From: Oscillospiraceae bacterium
Lineage (GTDB): Bacteria > Bacillota > Clostridia > Oscillospirales > Oscillospiraceae
Length of the DNA stretch: 64,000 bases
Direction: 5' to 3'
Assembly: GCA_020025675.1 (NCBI GenBank)
Contig: JAHHRS010000004.1
Location: forward strand, 1 to 64,000
The position numbers were made by a program, and so were the translations under genes. The number at the start of each line of letters is the position of its first letter. Within the stretch, counting starts at the first letter, position 1. Under the pieces are notes generated by a model. The model worked only from the letters and a program-made list of their open reading frames with translations, was not told the DNA's origin and did no database searches. Shown here piece after piece: positions 8,479 through 17,415 of this stretch.

Positions 8479-9811
8479 GCTTTTTAAGCACTCACATTCT
8501 CTTAATGCCACAATGGTCTACACTATTCTTTTTTCTTTAGCCCTCTCCTTTGCCTTATATTTCAGCATAACAAGTATAGGTAAACTGGCCATCGAAAAAA
8601 TCTATATGAGCCCTGACAATGTTGCTTCCAGAAAAGCGGAAATATACTCCGACCTTAATAACTATGTAGTCTTGAACGATATAAGCGGGCAGGATTCTGC
8701 TGCCCTTGCCAACTTTACCGGAAGCAACAATTTCATTACCATTCTTATATACAATAAAAACGGAGATCTTATATTGCGTGCCGCCAGAGGCGAAGCTCAG
8801 TCATCTTCAAATATGCAGACATATCAGGTTCTTCAGTACGCTGTTGAATTCGGAAAGCTATACCCCATGCGCTTTTCCGACGGAGTGTACAATGTCGCAA
8901 TCGGCGACTATACCCAGAAAAAGGAAGAAAACCTTATTATAACCCTTGCAGTTACACTGAGTGTTATTTGCTTTTTCTCTATACTGTTAATGTATATACG
9001 AAGACTCAGCGACAGAATAGTCCAGCTTTCAAAAGAGGCTGTGGAGATAGGCGAAGGTGATTTAGAAAGGCCGATAAGCCTTACGGGAAATGACGAGCTT
9101 ACTATGCTTGCAAAAGAGGTTGACAACATGCGCTCCTCAGTTATAGAGCGTATGGGTAATGAACGGAAGGCATGGGAGGCCAACAGCGAACTTATAACCG
9201 CTATTTCTCACGATATACGAACCCCTATGACTTCTCTCATAGGTTATCTTGAACTTCTGAGCAGCAGTGATTTTAAAGATGTTGAACGTTGCCGTCAATT
9301 CTGTTCTTCAGCCTGTGGGAAGGCCGCAGAACTCAAGGAACTTACCGATGAGCTGTTTAAATACTTTCTTGTTTTCGGTAAGGCTCATGTGGACATGAAT
9401 ATTGAAACATTTGAGGCAAACTTTCTCATTGAGCAGCTTTTGACCGAGTCTGAATACGAGCTTATGGATATTGGGTTTAAGGTAAACCATGTACGTTTTG
9501 ATGATGAATGTTTAGTCCGTGCTGACGCTATGTATCTAAAGCGGGTGGTGAGCAATCTTATCTCCAACATTAAGAAATATGCAGATCGCAGCCGCAGTGT
9601 CGTTTTAATGGCTATTATGGAAAATGACACTGTATCTGTCTGCTTTTCAAACTCCGTTGAAAAAGCTAAGAACCGTGTTGAAAGCACCAAATTAGGCATC
9701 AGAACATGTCAGAAGATTATGGAGCACATGGGCGGAAACTTCATCATAAACAAGGATGAAGACCATTTTGCCGCTGAATTCAGTTTGCCCATAGTGAAAG
9801 ATAAGGTATAA
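8471..9811 (+). CDS. Membrane sensor histidine kinase
   Basis: 446 residues from a TTG start at 8471, chosen because GGGGAAAGGG lies just upstream and the start overlaps the regulator's stop. Order: first membrane helix (~15-40), an external domain of about 110 residues, a second membrane helix, HAMP (GEGDLERPI), dimerisation domain with the phospho-acceptor His in AISHDIRTPMTSLIGYLELL, and an ATPase domain. The N box is present (VSNLISNIKKYA) and the G2 box is KLGIRTCQKIMEHMGG. The usual DxGxG box is replaced by a segment around CFSNSVEKAK, as in some clostridial kinases. It probably phosphorylates the adjacent regulator; the signal is unknown but may relate to the neighbouring importer. Confidence 0.9.
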   Translation: MTKLFKHSHSLNATMVYTILFSLALSFALYFSITSIGKLAIEKIYMSPDNVASRKAEIYSDLNNYVVLNDISGQDSAALANFTGSNNFITILIYNKNGDLILRAARGEAQSSSNMQTYQVLQYAVEFGKLYPMRFSDGVYNVAIGDYTQKKEENLIITLAVTLSVICFFSILLMYIRRLSDRIVQLSKEAVEIGEGDLERPISLTGNDELTMLAKEVDNMRSSVIERMGNERKAWEANSELITAISHDIRTPMTSLIGYLELLSSSDFKDVERCRQFCSSACGKAAELKELTDELFKYFLVFGKAHVDMNIETFEANFLIEQLLTESEYELMDIGFKVNHVRFDDECLVRADAMYLKRVVSNLISNIKKYADRSRSVVLMAIMENDTVSVCFSNSVEKAKNRVESTKLGIRTCQKIMEHMGGNFIINKDEDHFAAEFSLPIVKDKV

Positions 9812-9872
9812 AAAAGCATGGTGCTTTGAACAGATCCGGTAAATGCGGACATGTTCATTTCACCATGCTTTT
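9811..9872. terminator. Terminator after the kinase gene, usable in both directions
   Basis: Arms AAAAGCATGGTG/CACCATGCTTTT enclose a second GAACA/TGTTC stem. T runs on both strands suit the convergent genes on either side. Confidence 0.75.
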
Positions 9873-9900
9873 AAACTATTATTTATGCTGTAATTTTAAC

Positions 9901-10320
9901 TCATAAACTGCATGCGTCGCCCCCGCTGCCGCAGGAGCCTTCCTCCCCACCGCAGCCGCCGCAGGAACCGCAGCATCCGGAGCATCCGCCGGAAGCACCG
10001 TCGTCCATAGGAAGCTGGCCTGTTACCAGCATGTCGGCGGCAGTATCTGCATCACCGCAAAATCCTGATATTGGTATTACACCACGGCTCAAAAGAATGT
10101 TCTTAGCGTCGGAAGAGATATTTCCGCAAATGATTGCTTCCACCTTATTCTCGGTAAGAAGCTCTGCAACCTGATGAGGCTGAGCCATAGGCTCGCACTC
10201 AAGAAGAGCCTTTTCACGCTCGTTCACATATTCTCCGGTGTAATCATAGCTTGCAAAAACGGAGCAGCTTCCAAAATTTTCGGCTATCTCGCCGTTATTG
10301 TACGCAACAGCAACTTTCAT
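9901..10320 (-). CDS. NifX/NifB-like iron-molybdenum cofactor-binding domain protein with Cys/Gly-rich tail
   Basis: 139 residues from the ATG at 10320 (MKVAVAYNNGEIAENFG), which has AAAAGGA at good distance; an upstream in-frame ATG exists at 10341 but lacks a site. Residues 1-105 match the dinitrogenase-cofactor-binding fold. The C-terminus is a low-complexity tail with many CxxC units (GGCSGCCGSCGGCGG). It lies 36 bases after an Mrp/NBP35-type ATPase gene, a common pairing that suggests metal or Fe-S cluster handling. No nitrogenase genes are nearby, so a nitrogen-fixation role is not implied. Confidence 0.8.
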   Translation of the reverse strand: MKVAVAYNNGEIAENFGSCSVFASYDYTGEYVNEREKALLECEPMAQPHQVAELLTENKVEAIICGNISSDAKNILLSRGVIPISGFCGDADTAADMLVTGQLPMDDGASGGCSGCCGSCGGCGGEEGSCGSGGDACSL

Positions 10321-10356
10321 AGATTTTCCTTTTCCCCGCATAATGCGGATTTAAAA

Positions 10357-11187
10357 TTATTTTACCTTTTCGGTAATGTAGCTTGCAAGGTCGGCAATAT
10401 ACTCTCCGCTAACCTGCTCCACCTTACCGGCATCTACCATAGCGGCAATCCGGGGGTCGATGGGAAGTCTTGCATACTTCTCTATACCGAATGACTCGGC
10501 AACCTGCTCCACCTTGCTTTCGCCAAAAATATCATGGCGCTTGCCACAGTCCGGGCACTGGAAGTAGGACATGTTTTCAACAATTCCGAGAACGGGTACA
10601 TTCATCATGTTAGCCATATTCACGGCCTTAGAAACTATCATGCTGACCAATTCCTGAGGAGACGTTACAATAACAATACCGTCAACAGGCAAAGACTGAA
10701 AAACTGTAAGCGGAACATCACCGGTTCCGGGAGGCATATCCACGAACATGTAGTCTACATCGTTCCAGAGAACATCAGTCCAGAACTGGGTAACAGCTCC
10801 GGCAATTACAGGGCCTCTCCACACAACAGGCTCAGTCTCGTTTTCAAGAATAAGGTTAATAGACATAAGCTGTATGCCGCTATCGGTGGTAACAGGAATA
10901 ATGTATTCATCAGTACCGGTTGCGTGGCGGGTAACGCCAAATGATTTGGGTATCGAAGGGCCTGTAATATCTGCGTCCAGTACAGCACAGCTATGTCCCC
11001 TTCTTTGCATCTCTGAGGCAAGCATACTTGTTACAAGGGATTTTCCAACGCCACCCTTGCCGCTCACAACAGCAATTACCTTCTTCACGCTGGAGCCTTC
11101 ATGCAGCTTTTTAACAAGGCTCTCTGCCTCACGCTCTGAGCAATTATTAGCCCCGCAGCTGGAGCAGTCATGTGTACATTCGCTCAT
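10357..11187 (-). CDS. Mrp/NBP35-family Fe-S cluster carrier ATPase
   Basis: 276 residues. A short Cys-rich N-terminus (CTHDCSSCGANNC) resembles the NBP35 type. Then come the deviant Walker A GKGGVGKS (~residues 44-51), DADITGPS, DMPPGTGD, and FQCPDCGKRH, which holds the CxxC that binds a bridging cluster. It acts in the cytoplasm as an Fe-S scaffold or carrier. Its gene precedes the NifX-like gene. Its promoter probably lies in 11188-11316, where TATAAT occurs, but no clear -35 was seen. Confidence 0.9.
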   Translation of the reverse strand: MSECTHDCSSCGANNCSEREAESLVKKLHEGSSVKKVIAVVSGKGGVGKSLVTSMLASEMQRRGHSCAVLDADITGPSIPKSFGVTRHATGTDEYIIPVTTDSGIQLMSINLILENETEPVVWRGPVIAGAVTQFWTDVLWNDVDYMFVDMPPGTGDVPLTVFQSLPVDGIVIVTSPQELVSMIVSKAVNMANMMNVPVLGIVENMSYFQCPDCGKRHDIFGESKVEQVAESFGIEKYARLPIDPRIAAMVDAGKVEQVSGEYIADLASYITEKVK

Positions 11188-11316
11188 TGAACTCTCTACC
11201 TTTCAAATTCTGTTATTATATGGTATAAGATATAGTATAAACGGAGGCATAACTCTGCCTCTAATAAATATCCTGTCTTTTATTATACCATTTTCATTAT
11301 CTTTAGTCAAATAGAC

Positions 11317-11814
11317 TCACTTGTTTTTTCTCAGCGCCCTCACAAGATATTTTGCTGAAATTCCTGTAAAAACTCCTGTTATTATGCCGGATATTGACAG
11401 CAGAGGAGCATATACCCATATCTGTGGGGTCTTAACTATAAGGGCACATACGGTAAGCTGTCCGGCATTATGGCAAAGAGCGGCTATGGCACTTGTAAGC
11501 CAGAGATGATTTTCCGGAATTACGGACACCAAAATGCACATAGCTATGTAGGAAAAAAGCGCTCCCGCAGCGCTGTATAAAAAGCTGGCAGGGCCTCCGG
11601 CAAACATAGACCCCATTATCACACGGACAAGCAAAATAGCGCCGGCCTCTTTTTTGCCCAGCAAAAGCATTGCCGCAAGGGTTATAATATTTGCAAGCCC
11701 CAGCTTTATTCCGGGTATCGGCACAATGGGCGGTATTTGTGCCTCAAGAATGAATATGCCCAGAGCAAGTGCTGTAAGTACCGCCATAAACGTAAGCTTT
11801 TTAGTCCTACCCAT
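11317..11814 (-). CDS. Gx transporter family membrane protein (Hpre_diP_synt_I / S-component-like)
   Basis: 165 residues with about five membrane helices and the family's PGIKLGLANI motif. The domain has often been named heptaprenyl diphosphate synthase component I, but the fold is that of an ECF-type substrate-binding subunit, so a transport role is likelier. The ATG overlaps the end of the NusG-II-domain gene by eight bases; this pair is common in Clostridia. The substrate is unknown. Confidence 0.8.
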   Translation of the reverse strand: MGRTKKLTFMAVLTALALGIFILEAQIPPIVPIPGIKLGLANIITLAAMLLLGKKEAGAILLVRVIMGSMFAGGPASFLYSAAGALFSYIAMCILVSVIPENHLWLTSAIAALCHNAGQLTVCALIVKTPQIWVYAPLLSISGIITGVFTGISAKYLVRALRKNK

Positions 11815-12169
11815 CTATCCCGCTCCCTTCAATACTTATTACAAGTCTGTTCGGCATACAAACAATGGGAATTCCGCCGCCTGTCATTCTCCCCTGCTTT
11901 ACGCACACCTTATCGGGACAGCTTGCAGAGGTGATAGAAATAGCACCGGGTTCAACGTGTACTATGTTGGTACCGTATTTTGTTTTTATCTCAATATCGT
12001 ATGGTTCCTGAACGCTTTGTAGGTCTATCCTTTCATATTCTTCTCCGTTTACTGAGATAACAGCTATTGAACCTGAGGGCATATTTTTCAGCAGGAAAAA
12101 TAATGCCGCACACAAAATACAGAAAGCTGATAATGCAATTATTATAATTTTCGTCTTATTATTCTTCAT
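11807..12169 (-). CDS. NusG domain II-containing membrane-anchored protein
   Basis: 120 residues: a Lys-rich start, one membrane helix (~8-28), then an exported NusG-II domain with the signature SITSASCPDKVCVKQG. The domain shares its fold with a NusG insert but the protein is not a transcription factor. It is co-transcribed with the Gx transporter. A strong promoter lies immediately upstream. Confidence 0.82.
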   Translation of the reverse strand: MKNNKTKIIIIALSAFCILCAALFFLLKNMPSGSIAVISVNGEEYERIDLQSVQEPYDIEIKTKYGTNIVHVEPGAISITSASCPDKVCVKQGRMTGGGIPIVCMPNRLVISIEGSGIDG

Positions 12170-12175
12170 AGCTTT

Positions 12176-12204
12176 ATTTTAGTTTAGCTTTGCGCAGTTG
12201 TCAA
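12176..12204 (-). promoter_or_regulatory. Promoter of the NusG-II/Gx transporter operon
   Basis: Consensus TTGACA and TAAAAT with exactly 17 bases between, ending seven bases before the ATG at 12169. The transcript would have almost no leader. Confidence 0.65.
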
Positions 12205-12216
12205 CTGTATACATTA

Positions 12217-12246
12217 TTGATTATGATTTGCGTTTTATGCTATAAT
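12217..12246 (+). promoter_or_regulatory. Promoter of the FHA-FtsW/PBP operon
   Basis: TTGATT and a perfect TATAAT with an 18-base spacer, 85 bases before the TTG start. It is divergent from the NusG-II promoter. Confidence 0.6.
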
Positions 12247-12331
12247 AACCAAAAATGATAAGATAACAAGTTTATTTTTTTATAAAGTAAATTTCATGCA
12301 TAAGACTGTCGTATTTTTAGGAGGCCGAAGT

Positions 12332-14245
12332 TTGGAAGCTATAATACCGTATCTGATGACAATTTCAAAATTCGTGCTCATATGCACTTCTATAAGTATA
12401 CTTGCCCGCTGTATTCGGTCTATGCTCTCTGAACGTTATGAATTGGAGACATGGGGATATATAAGAGCGGGAGATAAAACCCTGCCCGTAAATCATTGGG
12501 AAAATATTATCGGTCGCTCCACCGGTGCTGACATACGATTATTCGGTGCGGGTATCAGTCGAGTTCATGCGGTTTTAAGCAGAAACGACAAAGGAATCTG
12601 GAAAATTTACGACATTTTTTCCAGAGGAGGTGTATGGGTAAACGGCGAAAAAGCCGGTGTTAACGGCATAGAATTAAGCCACGGTGATGTTATAAACTTA
12701 GGCGGCAGCTGCCTTCGCTTTCTTGATATAGGGAAAGATCAGCGAAATGCCCTGGAGGCCGCCCGGAGTTTTGCCGGGAAAAATGTTTCTCCCTCTCTGA
12801 CACTTTTAGAGCTGACAGTTTTTCAGCTTTTTCTGCTTTTACAGCACGCAATTTCCGCCGCACCCGGTAACTTAGCCCCAATTTCTTTGGGCTTTGTCAC
12901 ACTTATTATTTTGCAGTGGACATGCTATAATTCCATGAGAATTATAAACAGAAGCGGCTTTGAGATTGAAATACTGGCTTTTTATCTCAGCACCCTTGGT
13001 ATGTCCGTTGCCGCTTCATCTACGCCTGAGGACATGTATAAGCAAATGCTTTTGACTATTGTAAGTGTTCTGCTCTTCCTTCTCAGCGGTTGGTGGCTTA
13101 GAAATCTAAAAAGAACTATCTCCGTGCGTATACCTGTAGGCACTCTGGCTATACTGCTTCTGGCTGTAAACGTAATATTTAGTGAAGCTGTATTCGGTGC
13201 AAAAAACTGGCTGGAATTCGGCGGTTATTCTTTTCAGCCCTCTGAACTTATTAAATGCGCTTATATATATGTAGGCGCTTCTACTCTGGATTTGCTGTAC
13301 AGAAAGAAAAACCTTTTCAGTTTTATTGTTTTTTCCGCCCTTTGCGTTGTAGCCCTTGCGCTGATTGGTGACTTTGGTACAGCATTAATATTTTTTGTAG
13401 GGTTTCTGGTTATATCCTTTATGCGCTCCGGCTCTATTGCCACAGTTTTTCTGGCGGTTTCAGGAGCGGGCCTTGCAGGATTTCTGGCAGTTATGGTAAA
13501 GCCCTATATTGCCCAGCGTTTTAACACCTGGGGTCACGCATGGGAAGATGTATATAACGCAGGCTATCAGCAGACAAGAGCCATGTCTGCCGCCGCATCC
13601 GGCGGTCTTTTAGGGAAAGGTGCAGGCGAAGGCTGGCTTAAAGATATATTTGCAGCCAATACCGACATGGTTTTTGCCATGGTGTGTGAAGAACTTGGCC
13701 TTATTATTGCCGTTTGTATGGTGCTGGCCATTTTAGCTATGGCATTCTTTGCAGTAAGGAGTGCAAAGCAGGGTCGTTCTGCATATTACGCCATTGCTTC
13801 CTGCGCTGCAATGAGTATGCTTTTAACCCAACTGGCTCTAAACGTTTTCGGCTCTCTTGATCTGCTGCCGTTTACAGGTGTTACCTTCCCATTTGTTTCC
13901 CGCGGCGGTTCTTCCCTCATTTCATGTTGGATGCTTATGGCATTTTTGAAAAGCTCAGACAACCGAAAGAGCGCCAGTTTTGCTGTAAGACCCGGAAAAC
14001 GCTTAAAATCTATGGCAGAGACCGACGACAATTCCTATTATGGCCGTCAGGACGACTACTTATATAGTGACGAAGAATTTGAAGATGATGATTTAGATGA
14101 TAATATCTTAGGTAAAAGCAACAACGGAGCTGAATGTGATTATTATAAAAGCGGAAACGAGGGTTTTAAGGATAGTGCAACTTTAGATGAATTTGATTAT
14201 TATGAAAATGAGGACGATGATGACGAAGAGGGGGCATGGAGCTGA
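12332..14245 (+). CDS. FHA domain-FtsW/RodA/SpoVE-family peptidoglycan polymerase
   Basis: The start is a TTG at 12332, because AGGAGG lies seven bases upstream; this gives 637 residues. A membrane helix comes first, then a cytoplasmic FHA domain (~residues 55-125: IIGRSTGADIRLFG, ISRVHAVLSR, GVWVNG), which binds phospho-threonine. Next are about ten SEDS helices with the landmarks FSEAVFGAKNWLEFGG, FQPSELIK and VTFPFVSRGGSSL. The last ~75 residues are a cytoplasmic, strongly acidic, Tyr-rich tail. SEDS proteins polymerise lipid II with a class B PBP, and one is encoded next. FHA suggests control by a Ser/Thr kinase. Confidence 0.92.
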   Translation: MEAIIPYLMTISKFVLICTSISILARCIRSMLSERYELETWGYIRAGDKTLPVNHWENIIGRSTGADIRLFGAGISRVHAVLSRNDKGIWKIYDIFSRGGVWVNGEKAGVNGIELSHGDVINLGGSCLRFLDIGKDQRNALEAARSFAGKNVSPSLTLLELTVFQLFLLLQHAISAAPGNLAPISLGFVTLIILQWTCYNSMRIINRSGFEIEILAFYLSTLGMSVAASSTPEDMYKQMLLTIVSVLLFLLSGWWLRNLKRTISVRIPVGTLAILLLAVNVIFSEAVFGAKNWLEFGGYSFQPSELIKCAYIYVGASTLDLLYRKKNLFSFIVFSALCVVALALIGDFGTALIFFVGFLVISFMRSGSIATVFLAVSGAGLAGFLAVMVKPYIAQRFNTWGHAWEDVYNAGYQQTRAMSAAASGGLLGKGAGEGWLKDIFAANTDMVFAMVCEELGLIIAVCMVLAILAMAFFAVRSAKQGRSAYYAIASCAAMSMLLTQLALNVFGSLDLLPFTGVTFPFVSRGGSSLISCWMLMAFLKSSDNRKSASFAVRPGKRLKSMAETDDNSYYGRQDDYLYSDEEFEDDDLDDNILGKSNNGAECDYYKSGNEGFKDSATLDEFDYYENEDDDDEEGAWS

Positions 14246-15540
14246 TGAAAAAAATCACTAACCGGGCTTTTTCTCTTCTTCTGATTGCCGCTCTTGTTAT
14301 TTTCGGCATGGGCTTATATATCGTCAGATACGTTCAGCACGGTGAAGAGTGGGCTCTTTACTTTGCCGGTACCAATTCCGACTCAAGCGGTGAGTTGCTG
14401 GACAGAAATGGGGTTGTTCTGGCATCATTTTCTCCGGATGAGAAACTTTTTGCTCAGGACGAACTTACAAGAAAGGCAAACTATCATACCACCGGAGACT
14501 ACTGGGGCAGAACCGGAAGCGGTGTTCTCCGTAATTTTCAAAGCGGCTCTTATGATTACAGTCTCCTCCGCGGAACCACTAAATCCAACAGCCATACAAT
14601 GACTTTAAACATAGATTCTGAGCTTAATAACGTAGCTTATGAGGCTATGGGTGATAGAAAAGGCGCTGTTCTTCTCTCCAACTATAAAACCGGAGAAATT
14701 CTTGCCCTTATGTCCACTCCCGCTCTTGACCCGGCAGACGAAAATGCAGAACCGGCAGAAGGTGCATATATTAATCGCTGTCTCTCTGCCGCTTTTGTCC
14801 CCGGTTCCGTGTTCAAGCTTATTACAACTGCGGCGGCAATAGAAAATATTCCCGATATTTTTGACCGCACTTTCTACTGTGAGGGGGTACACAAGATAGC
14901 AGGAATAGAAATAACATGTTCGGGAACTCACTATTCTCAAAGCTTTGAACAGGCTCTGGCCAATTCCTGCAACGTGGCATTTGCTCAGATAGCTGTAATG
15001 CTTGGGCAGGATACTCTGGAAAGGTACGCCGTGGAATACGGCTTTATGGATAATCACAAAGTAAACGGAATTACCACTGCTAAAGGAAGTTTTCCTACTG
15101 AATTTGTAGGAGACCCTGAGCTTGCCTGGGCAGGCATAGGTCAGTCAACAGATCTTGTGTGCCCATACTCTCTGCTCCGTTTTGTTTCCGCAATAGGAAA
15201 CGGAGGAGTATTATATGAGCCAAACCTTGTAAAAACAGACAGTCCTGCCAAAACCACAAGACTGATTGAGGCCGATACCGCCGATAAATTAAAGCAGATG
15301 ATGAGTTACAATGTAGTGGCTCATTATGATGGAGAAAACAATTTTCCCGGCCTGAATGTCTGCGCTAAAACAGGCACGGCTGAGCTTGGTGACGGCAGCT
15401 CTCACGCATGGTTCACCGGATTTCTGGATGACGAAGAACATCCATACGCCTTTGTAGTACTTATAGAGCAGGGCGGCAGCGGTCTTGGTTCAGCAGGTGT
15501 ACTTGCTAATACATTACTTCAGGCGGCTGTAAACAGATAA
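14236..15540 (+). CDS. Class B penicillin-binding protein (PbpA/FtsI-like transpeptidase)
   Basis: 434 residues, short for class B. An N-terminal membrane anchor is followed by a small dimerisation region (ELLDRNGVVLASF) and the transpeptidase. The active-site Ser is in PGSVFKLIT, the second motif is ANSCNVAF (SxN), and the third is KTGTAE. It resembles actinobacterial PbpA, whose gene also sits beside rodA and an FHA gene. It overlaps the FtsW-type gene by ten bases, so the two form a polymerase-transpeptidase pair. The start may instead be the ATG at 14245 (MKKITNR). Confidence 0.93.
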   Translation: MELMKKITNRAFSLLLIAALVIFGMGLYIVRYVQHGEEWALYFAGTNSDSSGELLDRNGVVLASFSPDEKLFAQDELTRKANYHTTGDYWGRTGSGVLRNFQSGSYDYSLLRGTTKSNSHTMTLNIDSELNNVAYEAMGDRKGAVLLSNYKTGEILALMSTPALDPADENAEPAEGAYINRCLSAAFVPGSVFKLITTAAAIENIPDIFDRTFYCEGVHKIAGIEITCSGTHYSQSFEQALANSCNVAFAQIAVMLGQDTLERYAVEYGFMDNHKVNGITTAKGSFPTEFVGDPELAWAGIGQSTDLVCPYSLLRFVSAIGNGGVLYEPNLVKTDSPAKTTRLIEADTADKLKQMMSYNVVAHYDGENNFPGLNVCAKTGTAELGDGSSHAWFTGFLDDEEHPYAFVVLIEQGGSGLGSAGVLANTLLQAAVNR

Positions 15541-15549
15541 GGAGATAAA

Positions 15550-17415
15550 ATGATAGATATTTCTGTAAGCTCTCTGGTTAAATCCTATGAGCTTGGTAAA
15601 AATGTATTGGACGGTCTATCCTTCACCGTAAATTCCGGTGAACGTGTAGGTATTTTAGGCCACAACGGCTGCGGAAAAACGACTCTTTTTAAAATTCTGA
15701 TAGGAGAACTGCCGTATGACGAGGGTGAAGTTATGGTATCCCCCGGAAAGCGTATAGGCCTTATATCACAGATTCCCCATTACCCGGCAGACTGGACAAC
15801 AGAGGACGTATTAAAGGATGCACACAGGCACTTATATACTATCAGCAGAAAACTTGATGAGTTAACGGAACGTTTGGAATTTGAGCAGTCTCCCGCTCTT
15901 CTCCGAGATTTTGACAGGCTGAGCGAGGACTTCCGCCGTTTGGGCGGCTACGAAATGGACGTTAACCGCAACCGTGTTGCAAACGGCCTTCTCATAACTG
16001 ACGCAATGCGGGAGCAGAGTTTTGACAGTCTCTCAGGGGGCGAAAAAACAAGGGTCAATCTGGCAAGACTTATACTTGAAGACACCGATATTCTTCTGCT
16101 TGACGAGCCTACCAATCACCTTGACTTAAAGGCTACTGAGTGGCTTGAAGATTATCTGCTCCATTTTAAAGGCACTGTTCTCACCATAAGCCATGACCGC
16201 TATTTTCTTGATACCGTTGTGGAGCGCAGTATAGAGATAAACGACGGTAAAGCCGAACTTTACAGTGGAAATTACAGTTTCTATGTGCAGGAGCGGCAGC
16301 AGCGCTTTGAAGAAAAACTCAAAAAATATGAAAAGGATCAGGCAAAAATAGCTCAGCTCACAAAAGCCGCGGAGCAAATGCATCTATGGGCCTTTATGGG
16401 TAATGATAAGCTGCACAAACGGGCGTTTTCAATGGAAAAACGCATAGAAAAGTTAGGCAGCAGCGAACGTCCTCACGAGGAAAAGAAACTTAAAGTTAAG
16501 TTTAAACAGCGTGAATTTTCAGGCGATGAGGTTGTGGTTACTGACGGTCTCTCAAAGTCTTTCGACCATAAGCAGCTTTTTAAGGATTTAAATCTCACCG
16601 TCACCGGAGGTGAACGAATAGCTTTAATCGGAGATAACGGAACAGGAAAATCCACTCTTATAAAGCTTATTATGAATGAAGAAAAGCCGGATGAAGGCTA
16701 TTTATATCACGGTCCCTCAGTACGGGTCGCCTATCTTCCGCAGATTGTAAAATTTAGTGATGAGAGCCGCTCAGCACTTGATACAATGCTGTACGACTGC
16801 AAATGTCAGCCCCAGGAAGCCAGAGACCGGCTTGCCGCATTCGGCTTTAGAGGTGAAGACGTCCTTACGCCGGTGGGTGGGCTCTCAGGCGGAGAAAAGA
16901 GTCGTTTAAGGCTTTGTATGCTGATGGGCAGCGATATTAACTTCCTTATTTTAGACGAACCTACTAACCATCTGGACATAAGTTCCAGAGAATGGATGGA
17001 AGACGCTCTCTCCGACTATACGGAGACTTTGCTTTTTGTCTCCCACGACAGATATTTTATAGAAAAATTTGCCCAGCGAATATGGTATCTAAGTAACGGA
17101 AAAATAACGGATTTTCGTGGCGGTTACAAAGATTTCTGCTCTTGGTGTGAACGGCAGTCGGTATTTGAACATGCAGAAAAAGAGGTAAAAAAGAAAAAGG
17201 AAGAAAAAAAGCCCAAAGCTCCCCGAACCGACAGACAGCTTGCCAAGCTTGAACGTGATATTGAAAAGTATGAAGCTAAAATAGCAGAGCTTGAGCAGCA
17301 GGAAGAAGAATTTGCCGCCGACTACCAGAAGCTTATGGAAATTGAGTCTCAGAAAGAAGCTCTCAACGATGAGCTTATGGAGCTTTACGAAAAATGGGAG
17401 GCCCTTGAAGGATGA
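15550..17415 (+). CDS. ABC-F family ATPase
   Basis: 621 residues with no membrane helices. Two ATP-binding cassettes: Walker A GHNGCGKTTL and GDNGTGKSTL, signatures SLSGGEKTRV and LSGGEKSRL, Walker B LLLDEPTNHLDL and LILDEPTNHLDI. A charged linker lies between them, and a Lys/Glu-rich coiled coil ends the protein (~545-621). ABC-F proteins act on the ribosome as translation factors or antibiotic-protection proteins; this one looks like the housekeeping Uup/YfmR-type, but the subgroup cannot be settled by eye. Confidence 0.92.
   Translation: MIDISVSSLVKSYELGKNVLDGLSFTVNSGERVGILGHNGCGKTTLFKILIGELPYDEGEVMVSPGKRIGLISQIPHYPADWTTEDVLKDAHRHLYTISRKLDELTERLEFEQSPALLRDFDRLSEDFRRLGGYEMDVNRNRVANGLLITDAMREQSFDSLSGGEKTRVNLARLILEDTDILLLDEPTNHLDLKATEWLEDYLLHFKGTVLTISHDRYFLDTVVERSIEINDGKAELYSGNYSFYVQERQQRFEEKLKKYEKDQAKIAQLTKAAEQMHLWAFMGNDKLHKRAFSMEKRIEKLGSSERPHEEKKLKVKFKQREFSGDEVVVTDGLSKSFDHKQLFKDLNLTVTGGERIALIGDNGTGKSTLIKLIMNEEKPDEGYLYHGPSVRVAYLPQIVKFSDESRSALDTMLYDCKCQPQEARDRLAAFGFRGEDVLTPVGGLSGGEKSRLRLCMLMGSDINFLILDEPTNHLDISSREWMEDALSDYTETLLFVSHDRYFIEKFAQRIWYLSNGKITDFRGGYKDFCSWCERQSVFEHAEKEVKKKKEEKKPKAPRTDRQLAKLERDIEKYEAKIAELEQQEEEFAADYQKLMEIESQKEALNDELMELYEKWEALEG

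Noticed and set aside
12296..12331. Earlier ATG start for the FHA-FtsW gene
   Set aside because: No ribosome site before it, while AGGAGG lies seven bases before the TTG at 12332.
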